A stretch of DNA of 64,000 bases, taken from contig NC_052017.1 in the NCBI RefSeq assembly GCF_015832195.1, positions 55,704,431-55,768,430 on the forward strand, in the 5' to 3' direction. Made by a program: the position numbers and the translations under genes. Source of the stretch: Motacilla alba alba. Taxonomy: Eukaryota > Chordata > Aves > Passeriformes > Motacillidae. The notes below the pieces were generated by a model. That model was not told where the DNA came from, did no database searches, and was given only the letters and a program-made list of their open reading frames with translations. This document shows, piece by piece, positions 51,401 through 63,939 of this stretch (position 1 is the first letter of the stretch; each line of letters begins with the position of its first letter).

Positions 51401-54400
51401 TGCACATGATAAGCAGAATCGGGAGTCGTTTGCTCTGCTGGAGTAAGGTTTTCTTTACACGACATGCCATGGCAAAGCTTTTGGCTTGTCTGTGGAAGAC
51501 CAGAGACGCAGCAGACGGAGATCCGGGTCTGCCCGAATTTAAGTGCCGCCTGCCGGCATCTTTCGGCAGAAAAAGCGCTCCGCAGCGCACCGCCACCGGC
51601 AACTAACATCCGTGTGCTAAGATCCGCTGTTTCGCCTCCGGCAGCCGGAGAGCGCGGCGGCTTGCAGGAGGCGAAGAAGCAAGCCGCACCACATGGGCAT
51701 TGTGCGCGCAGCTTCCTAAGTGCTGGAAGACGCTCGTTTACCGCTCGCAATCCTTTTCAATTCACCTCAACATTCGAATGGAAGAAGTTCTTCGACAACT
51801 CTTCTGTGCATCTTGCTAATGGTCCTGCCACACTCCGTGGAAAATCGTGCTCTTCTTTCTGCTCCGAAATGCAAAACAGTGGCTGCAAGGGGAAGGCAGA
51901 ATCTCGATGCCTTTGCTGTGCTGGAGCAGGTTTTCTCTTCAAGAGATGTCATGGCTAAGCTTTTGGCTGGGCTGCAGATGACAAGAGACGCAGCAGATGG
52001 AGATCCGGGTCTGCCCGAAGGTAAGTGCCGCTTGTCGACATCTTTCGGCAGAAAAAGCGCTCCGCAGCCCACCGCCACCTACAACTAACATCCGTGCGCG
52101 AAGAAGCGGCTGTTTCGCCTCCGGCAGCCGGAGAGCGCGGCGGCTTGCAGGAGGCGAAGAAGCAAGCCGCACCACATGGGCATTGTGCGCGCAGCTTCCT
52201 AAGTGCTGGAAGACGCTCGTTTACCGCTTGCAATCCTTTTCAATTCACCTCAACATTCGAATGGAAGAAGTTCTTCGACAACTCTTCTGTGCATCTTGCT
52301 AATGGTCCTGCCACACTCCGTGGAAAATCGTGCTCTTCTTTCTGCTCCGAAATGCAAAGCAGTGGCTGCAAGGGGAAGGCAGAATCTCGATGCCTTTGCT
52401 GTGCTGGAGCAGGTTTTCTCTTCACGAGATGTCATGGCTAAGCTTTTGGCTGGGCTGCAGATGACAAGAGACGCAGCAGATGGAGATCCGGATCTGCCCG
52501 AAGGTAAGTGCCGCTTGTCGACATCTTTCGGCAGAAAAAGCGCTCCGCAGCCCACCGCCACCTACAACTAACATCCGTGCGCGAAGAAGCGGCTGTTTCG
52601 CCTCCGGCAGCCGGAGAGCGCGGCGGCTTGCAGGAGGCGAAGAAGCCAGCCGCACCACACGGGCATTGTGTGCGCTGCATTCTAAGTGCTGCAGGACGCT
52701 GTTTTACCGCTCGCAATCCTTTTTAAATCACCTCAACATGCGAATGGAAAAAGTTCTTCGACAACCCTTCAGTGCATCTTGCTAGTGCCTGTCCAACACT
52801 CCTTGGAAATCAGGTACTTCTCTTTGTGCTCCGAGATGCAAAGAAGTGGATGCACGTGATAAGCAGAATCGGGAGTCGTTTGCTCTGCTGGAGTTAGGTT
52901 TTCTTTTCACGACATGCCATGGCAAAGCTTTTGGCTTGTCTGTGGACGACCAGAGACGCAGCAGACGGAGATCCGGGTCTGCCCGAAGGTAAGTGCCGCC
53001 TGCCGGCATCTTTCGGCAGAAAAAGCGCTCCGCAGCGCACCGCCACCGGCAACTAACATCCGTGTGCTAAGATGCCGCTGTTTCGCCTCCGGCAGCCGGA
53101 GAGCGCGGCGGCTTGCAGGAGGCGAAGAAGCAAGCCGCACCACATGGGCATTGTGCGCGCAGCTTCCTAAGTGCTGGAAGACGCTCGTTTACCGCTCGCA
53201 ATCCTTTTCAATTCACCTCAACATGCGAATGGAAGAAGTTCTTCGACAACTCTTCTGTGCATCTTGCTAATGGTCCTGCCACACTCCGTGGAAAATCGTG
53301 CTCTTCTCTTTGTGCTCCGAGATGCAAAGAAGTGGATGCACGTGATAAGCAGAATCGGGAGTCGTTTGCTCTGCTGGAGTAAGGTTTTCTTTACACGACA
53401 TGCCATGGCAAAACTTTTGGCTGGGCTGCGGACGACAAGAGACGCAGTAGACGGAGATCCGGGTCTGCCCGAAGGTAAGTGCCGCTTGCCCGCATCTTTC
53501 AGTCAAAACAGCGCTCAGCAGCGCACCGCCACCGGCAACTAACATCCGTGTGCGAAGATGCCGCTGTTTCGCCTCCGGCAGCCGGAGAGCGCGGCGGCTT
53601 GCAGGAGGCGAAGAAGCATGCTGCACCACACGGGCATTGTTCGCGCAGCTTCCTAAGTGCTGCAAGTCGCTCGTTTACCTCTCGCAATCCTTTTCAATTC
53701 ACCTCAACATGCGAATGGAAGTTGTTCGAAGACTATCTGTGCATGTTACAAGTGCTCTTGCAACACTCCGTGGAAAATCGTGTGCTTCTCTTTGTGCTCC
53801 GAGATGCAAAGAAGTGGATGCACGGGATAAGCAGAATCGGGAGTCGTTTGCTCTGCTGCAGTTAAGTTTTCTTTTCACGACATGCCATGGCAAAACTTTT
53901 CGCTTGTCTGCGGACGACCAGAGACGCAGCAGACGGAGATCCGGGTCTGCCCGAATTTAAGTGCCGCCTGCCGGCATCTTTCGGCAGAAAAAGCGCTCTG
54001 CAGCGCACCGCCACCGGCAACTAACATCCGTGCGCGAAGAAGCGACTGTTTCGCCTCTGTCAGCAGGAGAGAACGGCGGCTTGCAGGAGGCGAAGAAGCA
54101 TGCTGCACCACACGGGCATTGTGCGCGCTGCTTTCTATGTGCTGCCTGACACTGTTTTACCGCTCGCAATCCTTTTTAAATCACCTCAACATGCGAATGG
54201 AAAAAGTTCTTCGACAACTCTTCAGTGCATCTTGCTAGTGCTCGTGCAACACTCCGTGGAAATCAGGTGCTTCTCTTTGTGCTCCGAGATGCAAAGAAGT
54301 GGATGCACATGATAAGCAGAATCGGGAGTCGTTTGCTCTGCTGGAGTAAGGTTTTCTTTACACGACATGCCATGGCAAAGCTTTTGGCTTGTCTGTGGAA

Positions 54401-55700
54401 GACCAGAGACGCAGCAGACGGAGATCCGGGTCTGCCCGAATTTAAGTGCCGCCTGCCGGCATCTTTCGGCAGAAAAAGCGCTCCGCAGCGCACCGCCACC
54501 GGCAACTAACATCCGTGTGCTAAGATCCGCTGTTTCGCCTCCGGCAGCCGGAGAGCGCGGCGGCTTGCAGGAGGCGAAGAAGCCAGCCGCACCACACGGG
54601 CATTGTGTGCGCTGCATTCTAAGTGCTGCAGGACGCTGTTTTACCGCTCGCAATCCTTTTTAAATCACCTCAACATGCCAATGGAAAAAGTTCTTCGACA
54701 ACCCTTCAGTGCATCTTGCTAGTGCCTGTCCAACACTCCTTGGAAATCAGGTGCTTCTCTTTGTGCTCCGAGATGCAAAGAAGTGGATGCACGTGATAAG
54801 CAGAATCGGGAGTCGTTTGCTCTGCTGGAGTTAGGTTTTCTTTTCACGACATGCCATGGCAAAGCTTTTGGCTTGTCTGTGGACGACCAGAGACGCAGCA
54901 GACGGAGATCCGGGTCTGCCCGAAGGTAAGTGCCGCTTGCTGGCATCTTTCGGCAGAAAAAGCGCTCCGCAGCGCACCGCCACCGGCAACTAACATCCGT
55001 GCGCGAAGACGACGCTGTTTTGCCTCCGTCAGCCGGAGAGCGCGGCGGCTTGCAGGAGGCGAAGAAGCAAGCCGCACCACACGGGCACTGTGTGCGCAGC
55101 TATCTAAATGCTGCAGGACGCTGTTTTACCGCTCGCAATCCTTTTTAAATCACCTCAACATGCGAATGGAAAAAGTTCTTCGACAACTCACATGTGCATC
55201 TTGCTAGTGCTCGTGCAACACTCCGTGGAAATCAGGTGCTTCTCTTTGTGTTCCGAGATGCAAAGAAGTGGATGCACGGGATAAGCAGAATCGGGAGTCG
55301 TTTGCTCTGCTGGAGTTAGGTTTTCTTTAAACGACATGCCATGGCAAAGCTTTTGGCTGGGCTGCGGACGACAAGAGACGCAGCAGACGGAGATCCGGGT
55401 CTGCCCGAAGGTAAGTGCCGCTTGTCGACATCTTTCGGCAGAAAAAGCGCTCCTCAGCGCACCGCCACCGGCAACTAACATCCGTGTGCTAAGATGCCGC
55501 TGTTTCGCCTCCGGCAGCCGGAGAGCGCGGCGGCTTGCAGGAGGCGAAGAAGCAAGCCGCACCACATGGGCATTGTGCGCGCAGCTTCCTAAGTGCTGGA
55601 AGACGCTCGTTTACCGCTCGCAATCCTTTTCAATTCACCTCAACATGCGAATGGAAGAAGTTCTTCGACAACTCTTCTGTGCATCTTGCTAATGGTCCTG
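48437..55700. repeat. 15-mer HOR copy 2 (7264 bp)
   Basis: The monomer order is the same as in copy 1, with class A at 48437, 49406, 51828 and 52311, the hybrid at 53279 and V ends at 50818 and 53721. The 2-bp length difference from copy 1 comes from two single-G insertions near 50326 (CGAAAGGGAAG) and 50386 (CCGTGGGAAAATC), both in homopolymer runs. A substitution, ATCGGTAGTC at about 50450, is shared with the last copy (about 57715) but not with copy 1, so it is a real variant. It is one of the cleanest examples of HOR homogenisation in the window. Confidence 0.92.
53279..53762. repeat. Hybrid monomer, second copy
   Basis: It has the same class A to background switch as the hybrid at 46015, in the same 27-bp identity stretch (53281-53307), 7264 bp downstream. 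The shared junction shows that the deletion preceded the duplication that produced 15-mer copies 1 and 2. The alternative, that one was converted by the other, cannot be excluded from sequence alone. Confidence 0.88.
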
Positions 55701-56849
55701 CCACACTCCGTGGAAAATCGTGCTCTTCTTTCTGCTCCGAAATGCAAAGCAGTGGCTGCAAGGGGAAGGCAGAATCTCGATGCCTTTGCTGTGCTGGAGC
55801 AGGTTTTCTCTTCACGAGATGTCATGGCTAAGCTTTTGGCTGGGCTGCAGATGACAAGAGACGCAGCAGATGGAGATCCGGGTCCGCCCGAAGGTAAGTG
55901 CCGCTTGTCGACATCTTTCGGCAGAAAAAGCGCTCCGCAGCCCACCGCCACCTACAACTAACATCCGTGCGCGAAGAAGCGGCTGTTTCGCCTCCGGCAG
56001 CCGGAGAGCGCGGCGGCTTGCAGGAGGCGAAGAAGCCAGCCGCACCACACGGGCATTGTGTGCGCAGCTTTCTAAGTGCTGCAGGACGCTGTTTTACCGC
56101 TCGCAATCCTTTTTAAATCACCTCAACATGCGAATGGAAAAAGTTCTTCGACAACTCTTCAGTGCATCTTGCTAGTGCTCGTGCAACACTCCTTGGAAAT
56201 CAGGTGCTTCTCTTTGTGCTCCGAGATGCAAAGAAGTGGATGCACATGATAAGCAGAATCGGGAGTCGTTTGCTCTGCTGGAGTAAGGTTTTTCTTTACA
56301 CGACATGCCATGGCAAAGCTTTTGGCTTGTCTGTGGAAGACCAGAGACGCAGCAGACGGAGATCCGGGTCTGCCCGAAGGTAAGTGCCGCCTGCCGGCAT
56401 CTTTCGGCAGAAAAAGCGCTCCGCAGCGCACCGCCACCGGCAACTAACATCCGTGTGCTAAGATGCCGCTGTTTCGCCTCCGGCAGCCGGAGAGCGCGGC
56501 GGCTTGCAGGAGGCGAAGAAGCAAGCCGCACCACATGGGCATTGTGCGCGCAGCTTCCTAAGTGCTGGAAGACGCTCGTTTACCGCTCGCAATCCTTTTC
56601 AATTCACCTCAACATGCGAATGGAAGAAGTTCTTCGACAACTCTTCTGTGCATCTTGCTAATGGTCCTGCCACACTCCGTGGAAAATCGTGCTCTTCTTT
56701 CTGCTCCGAAATGCAAAGCAGTGGCTGCAAGGGGAAGGCAGAATCTCGATGCCTTTGCTGTGCTGGAGCAGGTTTTCTCTTCACGAGATGTCATGGCTAA
56801 GCTTTTGGCTGGGCTGCAGATGACAAGAGACGCAGCAGATGGAGATCCG

Positions 56850-59800
56850 GGTCCCGCCCGAAGGTAAGTGCCGCTTGTCGACATCTTTCGGCAGAAAAAG
56901 CGCTCCGCAGCCCACCGCCACCTACAACTAACATCCGTGCGCGAAGAAGCGCTGTTTCGCCTCCGGCAGCCGGAGAGCGCGGCGGCTTGCAGGAGGCGAA
57001 GAAGCCAGCCGCACCACACGGGCATTGTGTGCGCAGCTTTCTAAGTGCTGCAGGACGCTGTTTTACCGCTCGCAATCCTTTTTAAATCACCTCAACATGC
57101 GAATGGAAAAAGTTCTTCGACAACTCTTCAGTGCATCTTGCTAGTGCTCGTGCAACACTCCTTGGAAATCATCTGCTTCTCTTTGTGCTCCGAGATGCAA
57201 AGAAGTGGATGCACATGATAAGCAGAATCGGGAGTCGTTTGCTCTGCTGGAGTTAGTTTTCTTTTCACGACATGCCATGGCAAAGCTTTTGGCTTGTCTG
57301 TGGACGACCAGAGACGCAGCAGACGGAGATCCGGGTCTGCCCGAAGGTAAGTGCCGCTTGTCGACATCTTTCAGTCAAAACAGCGCTCAGCAGCGCACCG
57401 CCACCGGCAACTAACATCCGTGCGCGAAGAAGCGGCTGTTTCGCCTCCGTCAGCCGGGAGAGCGCGGCGGCTTGCAGGAGGCGAAGAAAACAAGCCGCAC
57501 CACAGCGGCATTGTGTGCGCAGCTTTCTAAGTGCTGCAGGACGCTGTTTTACCGCTCGCAATCCTTTTTAAATCACCTCAACATTCGAAAGGAAGAAGTT
57601 CTTCGACAACTCACATGTGCATCTTGCTAATGCTCGTGCAACACTCCGTGGAAAATCGTGCTCTTCTCTTTGTGCTCCGAGATGCAAAGAAGTGGATGCA
57701 CGTGATAAGCAGAATCGGTAGTCGTTTGCTCTGCTGGAGTAAGGTTTTCTTTACACGACATGCCATGGCAAAACTTTTGGCTGGGCTGCGGACGACAAGA
57801 GACGCAGTAGACGGAGATCCGGGTCTGCCCGAAGGTAAGTGCCGCTTGCCCGCATCTTTCAGTCAAAACAGCGCTCCGCAGCGCACCGCCACGGCAACTA
57901 ACATCCGTGTGCGAAGATGCCGCTGTTTCGCCTCCGGCAGCCGGAGAGCGCGGCGGCTTGCAGGAGGCGAAGAAGCATGCTGCACCACACGGGCATTGTT
58001 CGCGCAGCTTCCTAAGTGCTGCAAGTCGCTCGTTTACCTCTCGCAATCCTTTTCAATTCACCTCAACATGCGAATGGAAGTTGTTCGAAGACTATCTGTG
58101 CATGTTACAAGTGCTCTTGCAACACTCCGTGGAAAATCGTGTGCTTCTCTTTGTGCTCCGAGATGCAAAGAAGTGGATGCACGGGATAAGCAGAATCGGG
58201 AGTCGTTTGCTCTGCTGCAGTTAAGTTTTCTTTTCACGACATGCCATGGCAAAACTTTTCGCTTGTCTGTGGACGACCAGAGACGCAGCAGACGGAGATC
58301 CGGGTCTGCCCGAATTTAAGTGCCGCCTGCCGGCATCTTTCGGCAGAAAAAGCGCTCTGCAGCGCACCGCCACCGGCAACTAACATCCGTGCGCGAAGAA
58401 GCGACTGTTTCGCCTCTGTCAGCAGGAGAGAACGGCGGCTTGCAGGAGGCGAAGAAGCATGCTGCACCACACGGGCATTGTGCGCGCTGCTTTCTATGTG
58501 CTGCCTGACACTGTTTTACCGCTCGCAATCCTTTTTAAATCACCTCAACATGCGAATGGAAAAAGTTCTTCGACAACTCTTCAGTGCATCTTGCTAGTGC
58601 TCGTGCAACACTCCGTGGAAATCAGGTGCTTCTCTTTGTGCTCCGAGATGCAAAGAAGTGAATGCACATGATAAGCAGAATCGGGAGTCGTTTGCTCTGC
58701 TGGAGTAAGGTTTTCTTTACACGACATGCCATGGCAAAGCTTTTGGCTTGTCTGTGGAAGACCAGAGACGCAGCAGACGGAGATCCGGGTTCTGGCCCGA
58801 ATTTAAGTGCCCGCCTGCCGGCATCTTTCGGCAGAAAAAGCGCTCCGCAGCGCACCGCCACCGGCAACTAACATCCGTGTGCTAAGATCCGCTGTTTCGC
58901 CTCCGGCAGCCGGAGAGCGCGGCGGCTTGCAGGAGGCGAAGAAGCAAGCCGCACCACATGGGCATTGTGCGCGCAGCTTCCTAAGTGCTGGAAGACGCTC
59001 GTTTACCGCTCGCAATCCTTTTCAATTCACCTCAACATTCGAATGGAAGAAGTTCTTCGACAACTCTTCTGTGCATCTTGCTAATGGTCCTGCCACACTC
59101 CGTGGAAAATCGTGGCTCTTCTTTCTGCTCCGAAATGCAAAACAGTGGCTGCAAGGGGAAGGCAGAATCTCGATGCCTTTGCTGTGCTGGAGCAGGTTTT
59201 CTCTTCACGAGATGTCATGGCTAAGCTTTTGGCTGGGCTGCAGATGACAAGAGACGCAGCAGATGGAGATCCGGGTCTGCCCGAAGGTAAGTGCCGCTTG
59301 TCGACATCTTTCGGCAGAAAAAGCGCTCCGCAGCCCACCGCCACCTACAACTAACATCCGTGCGCGAAGAAGCCGCTGTTTCGCCTCCGGCAGCCGGGAG
59401 AGCGCGGCGGCTTGCAGGAGGCGAAGAAGCAAGCCGCACCACATGGGCATTGTGCGCGCAGCTTCCTAAGTGCTGGAAGACGCTCGTTTACCGCTTGCAA
59501 TCCTTTTCAATTCACCTCAACATTCGAATGGAAGAAGTTCTTCGACAACTCTTCTGTGCATCTTGCTAATGGTCCTGCCACACTCCGTGGAAAATCGTGC
59601 TCTTCTTTCTGCTCCGAAATGCAAAGCAGTGGCTGCAAGGGGAAGGCAGAATCTCGATGCCTTTGCTGTGCTGGAGCAGGTTTTCTCTTCACGAGATGTC
59701 ATGGCTAAGCTTTTGGCTGGGCTGCAGATGACAAGAGACGCAGCAGATGGAGATCCGGGTCTGCCCGAAGGTAAGTGCCGCTTTGTCGACATCTTTCGGC

Positions 59801-60830
59801 AGAAAAAGCGCTCCGCAGCCCACCGCCACCTACAACTAACATCCGTGCGCGAAGAAGCGGCTGTTTCGCCTCCGGCAGCCGGAGAGCGCGGCGGCTTGCA
59901 GGAGGCGAAGAAGCCAGCCGCACCACACGGGCATTGTGTGCGCAGCTTTCTAAGTGCTGCAGGACGCTGTTTTACCGCTCGCAATCCTTTTTAAATCACC
60001 TCAACATGCGAATGGAAAAAGTTCTTCGACAACCCTTCAGTGCATCTTGCTAGTGCCTGTCCAACACTCCTTGGAAATCAGGTACTTCTCTTTGTGCTCC
60101 GAGATGCAAAGAAGTGGATGCACGTGATAAGCAGAATCGGGAGTCGTTTGCTCTGCTGGAGTTAGGTTTTCTTTTCACGACATGCCATGGCAAAGCTTTT
60201 GGCTTGTCTGTGGACGACCAGAGACGCAGCAGACGGAGATCCGGGTCTGCCCGAAGGTAAGTGCCGCCTGCCGGCATCTTTCGGCAGAAAAAGCGCTCCG
60301 CAGCGCACCGCCACCGGCAACTAACATCCGTGTGCTAAGATGCCGCTGTTTCGCCTCCGGCAGCCGGAGAGCGCGGCGGCTTTGCAGGAGGCGAAGAAGC
60401 AAGCGCACCACATGGGCATTGTGCGCGCAGCTTCCTAAGTGCTGGAAGACGCTCGTTTACCGCTCGCAATCCTTTTCAATTCACCTCAACATGCGAATGG
60501 AAGAAGTTCTTCGACAACTCTTCTGTGCATCTTGCTAATGGTCCTGCCACACTCCGTGGAAAATCGTGCTCTTCTTTCTGCTCCGAAATGCAAAGCAGTG
60601 GCTGCAAGGGGAAGGCAGAATCTCGATGCCTTTGCTGTGCTGGAGCAGGTTTTCTCTTCACGAGATGTCATGGCTAAGCTTTTGGCTGGGCTGCAGATGA
60701 CAAGAGACGCAGCAGATGGAGATCCGGGTCCGCCCGAAGGTAAGTGCCGCTTGTCGACATCTTTCGGCAGAAAAAAGCGCTCCGCAGCCCACCGCCACCT
60801 ACAACTAACATCCGTGCGCGAAGAGAGCGG
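56850..60830. other. Cluster of single-base indels, probable consensus errors
   Basis: Against the near-identical HOR copy 7264 bp upstream, this stretch has about sixteen 1-bp indels, nearly all in homopolymers or doubled bases. They lie near 56854 (+C), 56950 (-G), 57256 (-G), 57457 (+G), 57490 (+A), 57893 (-C), 58791 (+T), 58795 (+G), 58811 (+C), 59115 (+G), 59398 (+G), 59783 (+T), 60381 (+T), 60414 (-C), 60776 (+A) and 60825 (+G). Substitutions in the same stretch mostly agree with other copies. The equivalent 4 kb of copy 2 has only two such indels. This pattern fits uneven long-read consensus quality, not accelerated evolution. Confidence 0.7.
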
Positions 60831-62799
60831 CTGTTTCGCCTCCGGCAGCCGGAGAGCGCGGCGGCTTGCAGGAGGCGAAGAAGCCAGCCGCACCACACGG
60901 GCATTGTGTGCGCAGCTTTCTAAGTGCTGCAGGACGCTGTTTTACCGCTCGCAATCCTTTTTAAATCACCTCAACATGCGAATGGAAAAAGTTCTTCGAC
61001 AACCCTTCAGTGCATCTTGCTAGTGCTCGTGCAACACTCCTTGGAAATCAGGTGCTTCTCTTTGTGCTCCGAGATGCAAAGAAGTGGATGCACATGATAA
61101 GCAGAATCGGGAGTCGTTTGCTCTGCTGGAGTTAGGTTTTCTTTTCACGAGATGCCATGGCAAAGCTTTTGGCTTGTCTGTGGACGACCAGAGACGCAGC
61201 AGACGGAGATCCGGGTCTGCCCGAAGGTAAGTGCCGCTTGTCGACATCTTTCAGTCAAAACAGCGCTCAGCAGCGCACCGCCACCGGCAACTAACATCCG
61301 TGCGCGAAGAAGCGGCTGTTTCGCCTCCGTCAGCCGGAGAGCGCGGCGGCTTGCAGGAGGCGAAGAAACAAGCCGCACCACAGCGGCATTGTGTGCGCAG
61401 CTTTCTAAGTGCTGCAGGACGCTGTTTTACCGCTCGCAATCCTTTTTAAATCACCTCAACATTCGAAAGGAAGAAGTTCTTCGACAACTCACATGTGCAT
61501 CTTGCTAATGCTCGTGCAACACTCCGTGGAAAATCGTGCTCTTCTCTTTGTGCTCCGAGATGCAAAGAAGTGGATGCACGTGATAAGCAGAATCGGGAGT
61601 CGTTTGCTCTGCTGGAGTAAGGTTTTCTTTACACGACATGCCATGGCAAAACTTTTGGCTGGGCTGCGGACGACAAGAGACGCAGTAGACGGAGATCCGG
61701 GTCTGCCCGAAGGTAAGTGCCGCTTGCCCGCATCTTTCAGTCAAAACAGCGCTCAGCAGCGCACCGCCACCGGCAACTAACATCCGTGTGCGAAGATGCC
61801 GCTGTTTCGCCTCCGGCAGCCGGAGAGCGCGGCGGCTTGCAGGAGGCGAAGAAGCATGCTGCACCACACGGGCATTGTTCGCGCAGCTTCCTAAGTGCTG
61901 CAAGTCGCTCGTTTACCTCTCGCAATCCTTTTCAATTCACCTCAACATGCGAATGGAAGTTGTTCGAAGACTATCTGTGCATGTTACAAGTGCTCTTGCA
62001 ACACTCCGTGGAAAATCGTGTGCTTCTCTTTGTGCTCCGAGATGCAAAGAAGTGGATGCACGGGATAAGCAGAATCGGGAGTCGTTTGCTCTGCTGCAGT
62101 TAAGTTTTCTTTTCACGACATGCCATGGCAAAACTTTTCGCTTGTCTGCGGACGACCAGAGACGCAGCAGACGGAGATCCGGGTCTGCCCGAATTTAAGT
62201 GCCGCCTGCCGGCATCTTTCGGCAGAAAAAGCGCTCTGCAGCGCACCGCCACCGGCAACTAACATCCGTGCGCGAAGAAGCGACTGTTTCGCCTCTGTCA
62301 GCAGGAGAGAACGGCGGCTTGCAGGAGGCGAAGAAGCATGCTGCACCACACGGGCATTGTGCGCGCTGCTTTCTATGTGCTGCCTGACACTGTTTTACCG
62401 CTCGCAATCCTTTTTAAATCACCTCAACATGCGAATGGAAAAAGTTCTTCGACAACTCTTCAGTGCATCTTGCTAGTGCTCGTGCAACACTCCGTGGAAA
62501 TCAGGTGCTTCTCTTTGTGCTCCGAGATGCAAAGAAGTGGATGCACATGATAAGCAGAATCGGGAGTCGTTTGCTCTGCTGGAGTAAGGTTTTCTTTACA
62601 CGACATGCCATGGCAAAGCTTTTGGCTTGTCTGTGGAAGACCAGAGACGCAGCAGACGGAGATCCGGGTCTGCCCGAATTTAAGTGCCGCCTGCCGGCAT
62701 CTTTCGGCAGAAAAAGCGCTCCGCAGCGCACCGCCACCGGCAACTAACATCCGTGTGCTAAGATCCGCTGTTTCGCCTCCGGCAGCCGGAGAGCGCGGC

Positions 62800-63400
62800 G
62801 GCTTGCAGGAGGCGAAGAAGCCAGCCGCACCACACGGGCATTGTGTGCGCTGCATTCTAAGTGCTGCAGCACGCTGTTTTACCGCTCGCAATCCTTTTTA
62901 AATCACCTCAACATGCGAATGGAAAAAGTTCTTCGACAACTCTTCAGTGCATCTTGCTAGTGCTCGTGCAACACTCCGTGGAAATCAGGTGCTTCTCTTT
63001 GTACTCCGAGATGCAAAGAAGTGGATGCACATGATAAGCAGAATCGGGAGTCGTTTGCTCTGCTGGAGTTAGGTTTTCTTTACACGACATGCCATGGCAA
63101 AGCTTTTGGCTTGTCTGTGGAAGACCAGAGACGCAGCAGACGGAGATCCGGGTCTGCCCGAATTTAAGTGCCGCCTGCCGGCATCTTTCGGCAGGAAAAG
63201 CCGCTCCGCAGCGCACCGCCCACCGGCAACTAACATCCGTGTGCTAAGATCCGCTGTTTCGCCTCCGGCAGCCGGAGAGCGCGGCGGCTTGCAGGAGGCG
63301 AAGAAGCAAGCCGCACCACATGGGCATTGTGCGCGCAGCTTCCTAAGTGCTGGAAGACGCTCGTTTACCGCTCGCAATCCTTTTCAATTCACCTCAACAT
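62800..63400. repeat. Shared block, right copy (matches ~27.5-28.0 kb)
   Basis: It carries CTGCAGCACGCTG (about 62863), TTTGTACTCCGAG (about 62998) and CGGCAGGAAAAG (about 63190), in the same order and spacing as the block at 27.5 kb. Two extra C insertions near 63202 and 63221 are absent from the left copy and look like consensus errors. It replaces the expected end of 15-mer copy 3. Confidence 0.82.
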
Positions 63401-63939
63401 TCGAATGGAAGAAGTTCTTCGACAACTCTTCTGTGCATCTTGCTAATGGTCCTGCCACACTCCGTGGAAAATCGTGCTCTTCTTTCTGCTCCGAAATGCA
63501 AAGCAGTGGCTGCAAGGGGAAGGCAGAATCTCGATGCCTTTGCTGTGCTGGGGCAGGTTTTCTCTTCACGAGATGTCATGGCTAAGCTTTTGGCTGGGCT
63601 GCAGATGACAAGAGACGCAGCAGATGGAGATCCGGGTCTGCCCGAAGGTAAGTGCCGCTTGTCGACATCTTTCGGCAGAAAAAGCGCTCCGCAGCCCACC
63701 GCCACCTACAACTAACATCCGTGCGCGAAGAAGCGGCTGTTTCGCCTCCGGCAGCCGTGAGAGCGCGGCGGCTTGCAGGAGGCGAAGAAGCAAGCCGCAC
63801 ACATGGGCATTGTGCGCGCAGCTTCCTAAGTGCTGGAAGACGCTCGTTTTACCGCTCGCAATCCTTTTCAATTCACCTCAACATTCGAATGGAAGAAGTT
63901 CTTCGACAACTCTTCTGTGCATCTTGCTAATGGTCCCTG

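Larger units (their letters stand above)
55701..63454. repeat. 15-mer HOR copy 3, rearranged (16 monomers)
   Basis: This copy follows copy 2 at +7264 to +7268 bp from 55701 to about 60.6 kb, with class A at 55701, 56670, 59093, 59578 and 60547. Where copies 1 and 2 have a hybrid monomer, this copy has a complete class A monomer plus two further monomers. From there on the offset is +8238 bp. The V ends are at 58080 and 61959. At about 62.8 kb it departs from the HOR and instead matches about 27.5-28.0 kb, which removes one monomer relative to expectation before class A at 63455. The stretch 56.85-60.83 kb carries many single-base indels. Confidence 0.88.

Noticed and set aside
57531..58319. 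Longest open frame in the window (262 codons, + strand)
   Set aside because: It exists only because a 1-bp deletion near 57893 fuses the frames of adjacent monomers. It lies in the stretch with probable consensus errors, and other copies of the same HOR position do not have it.
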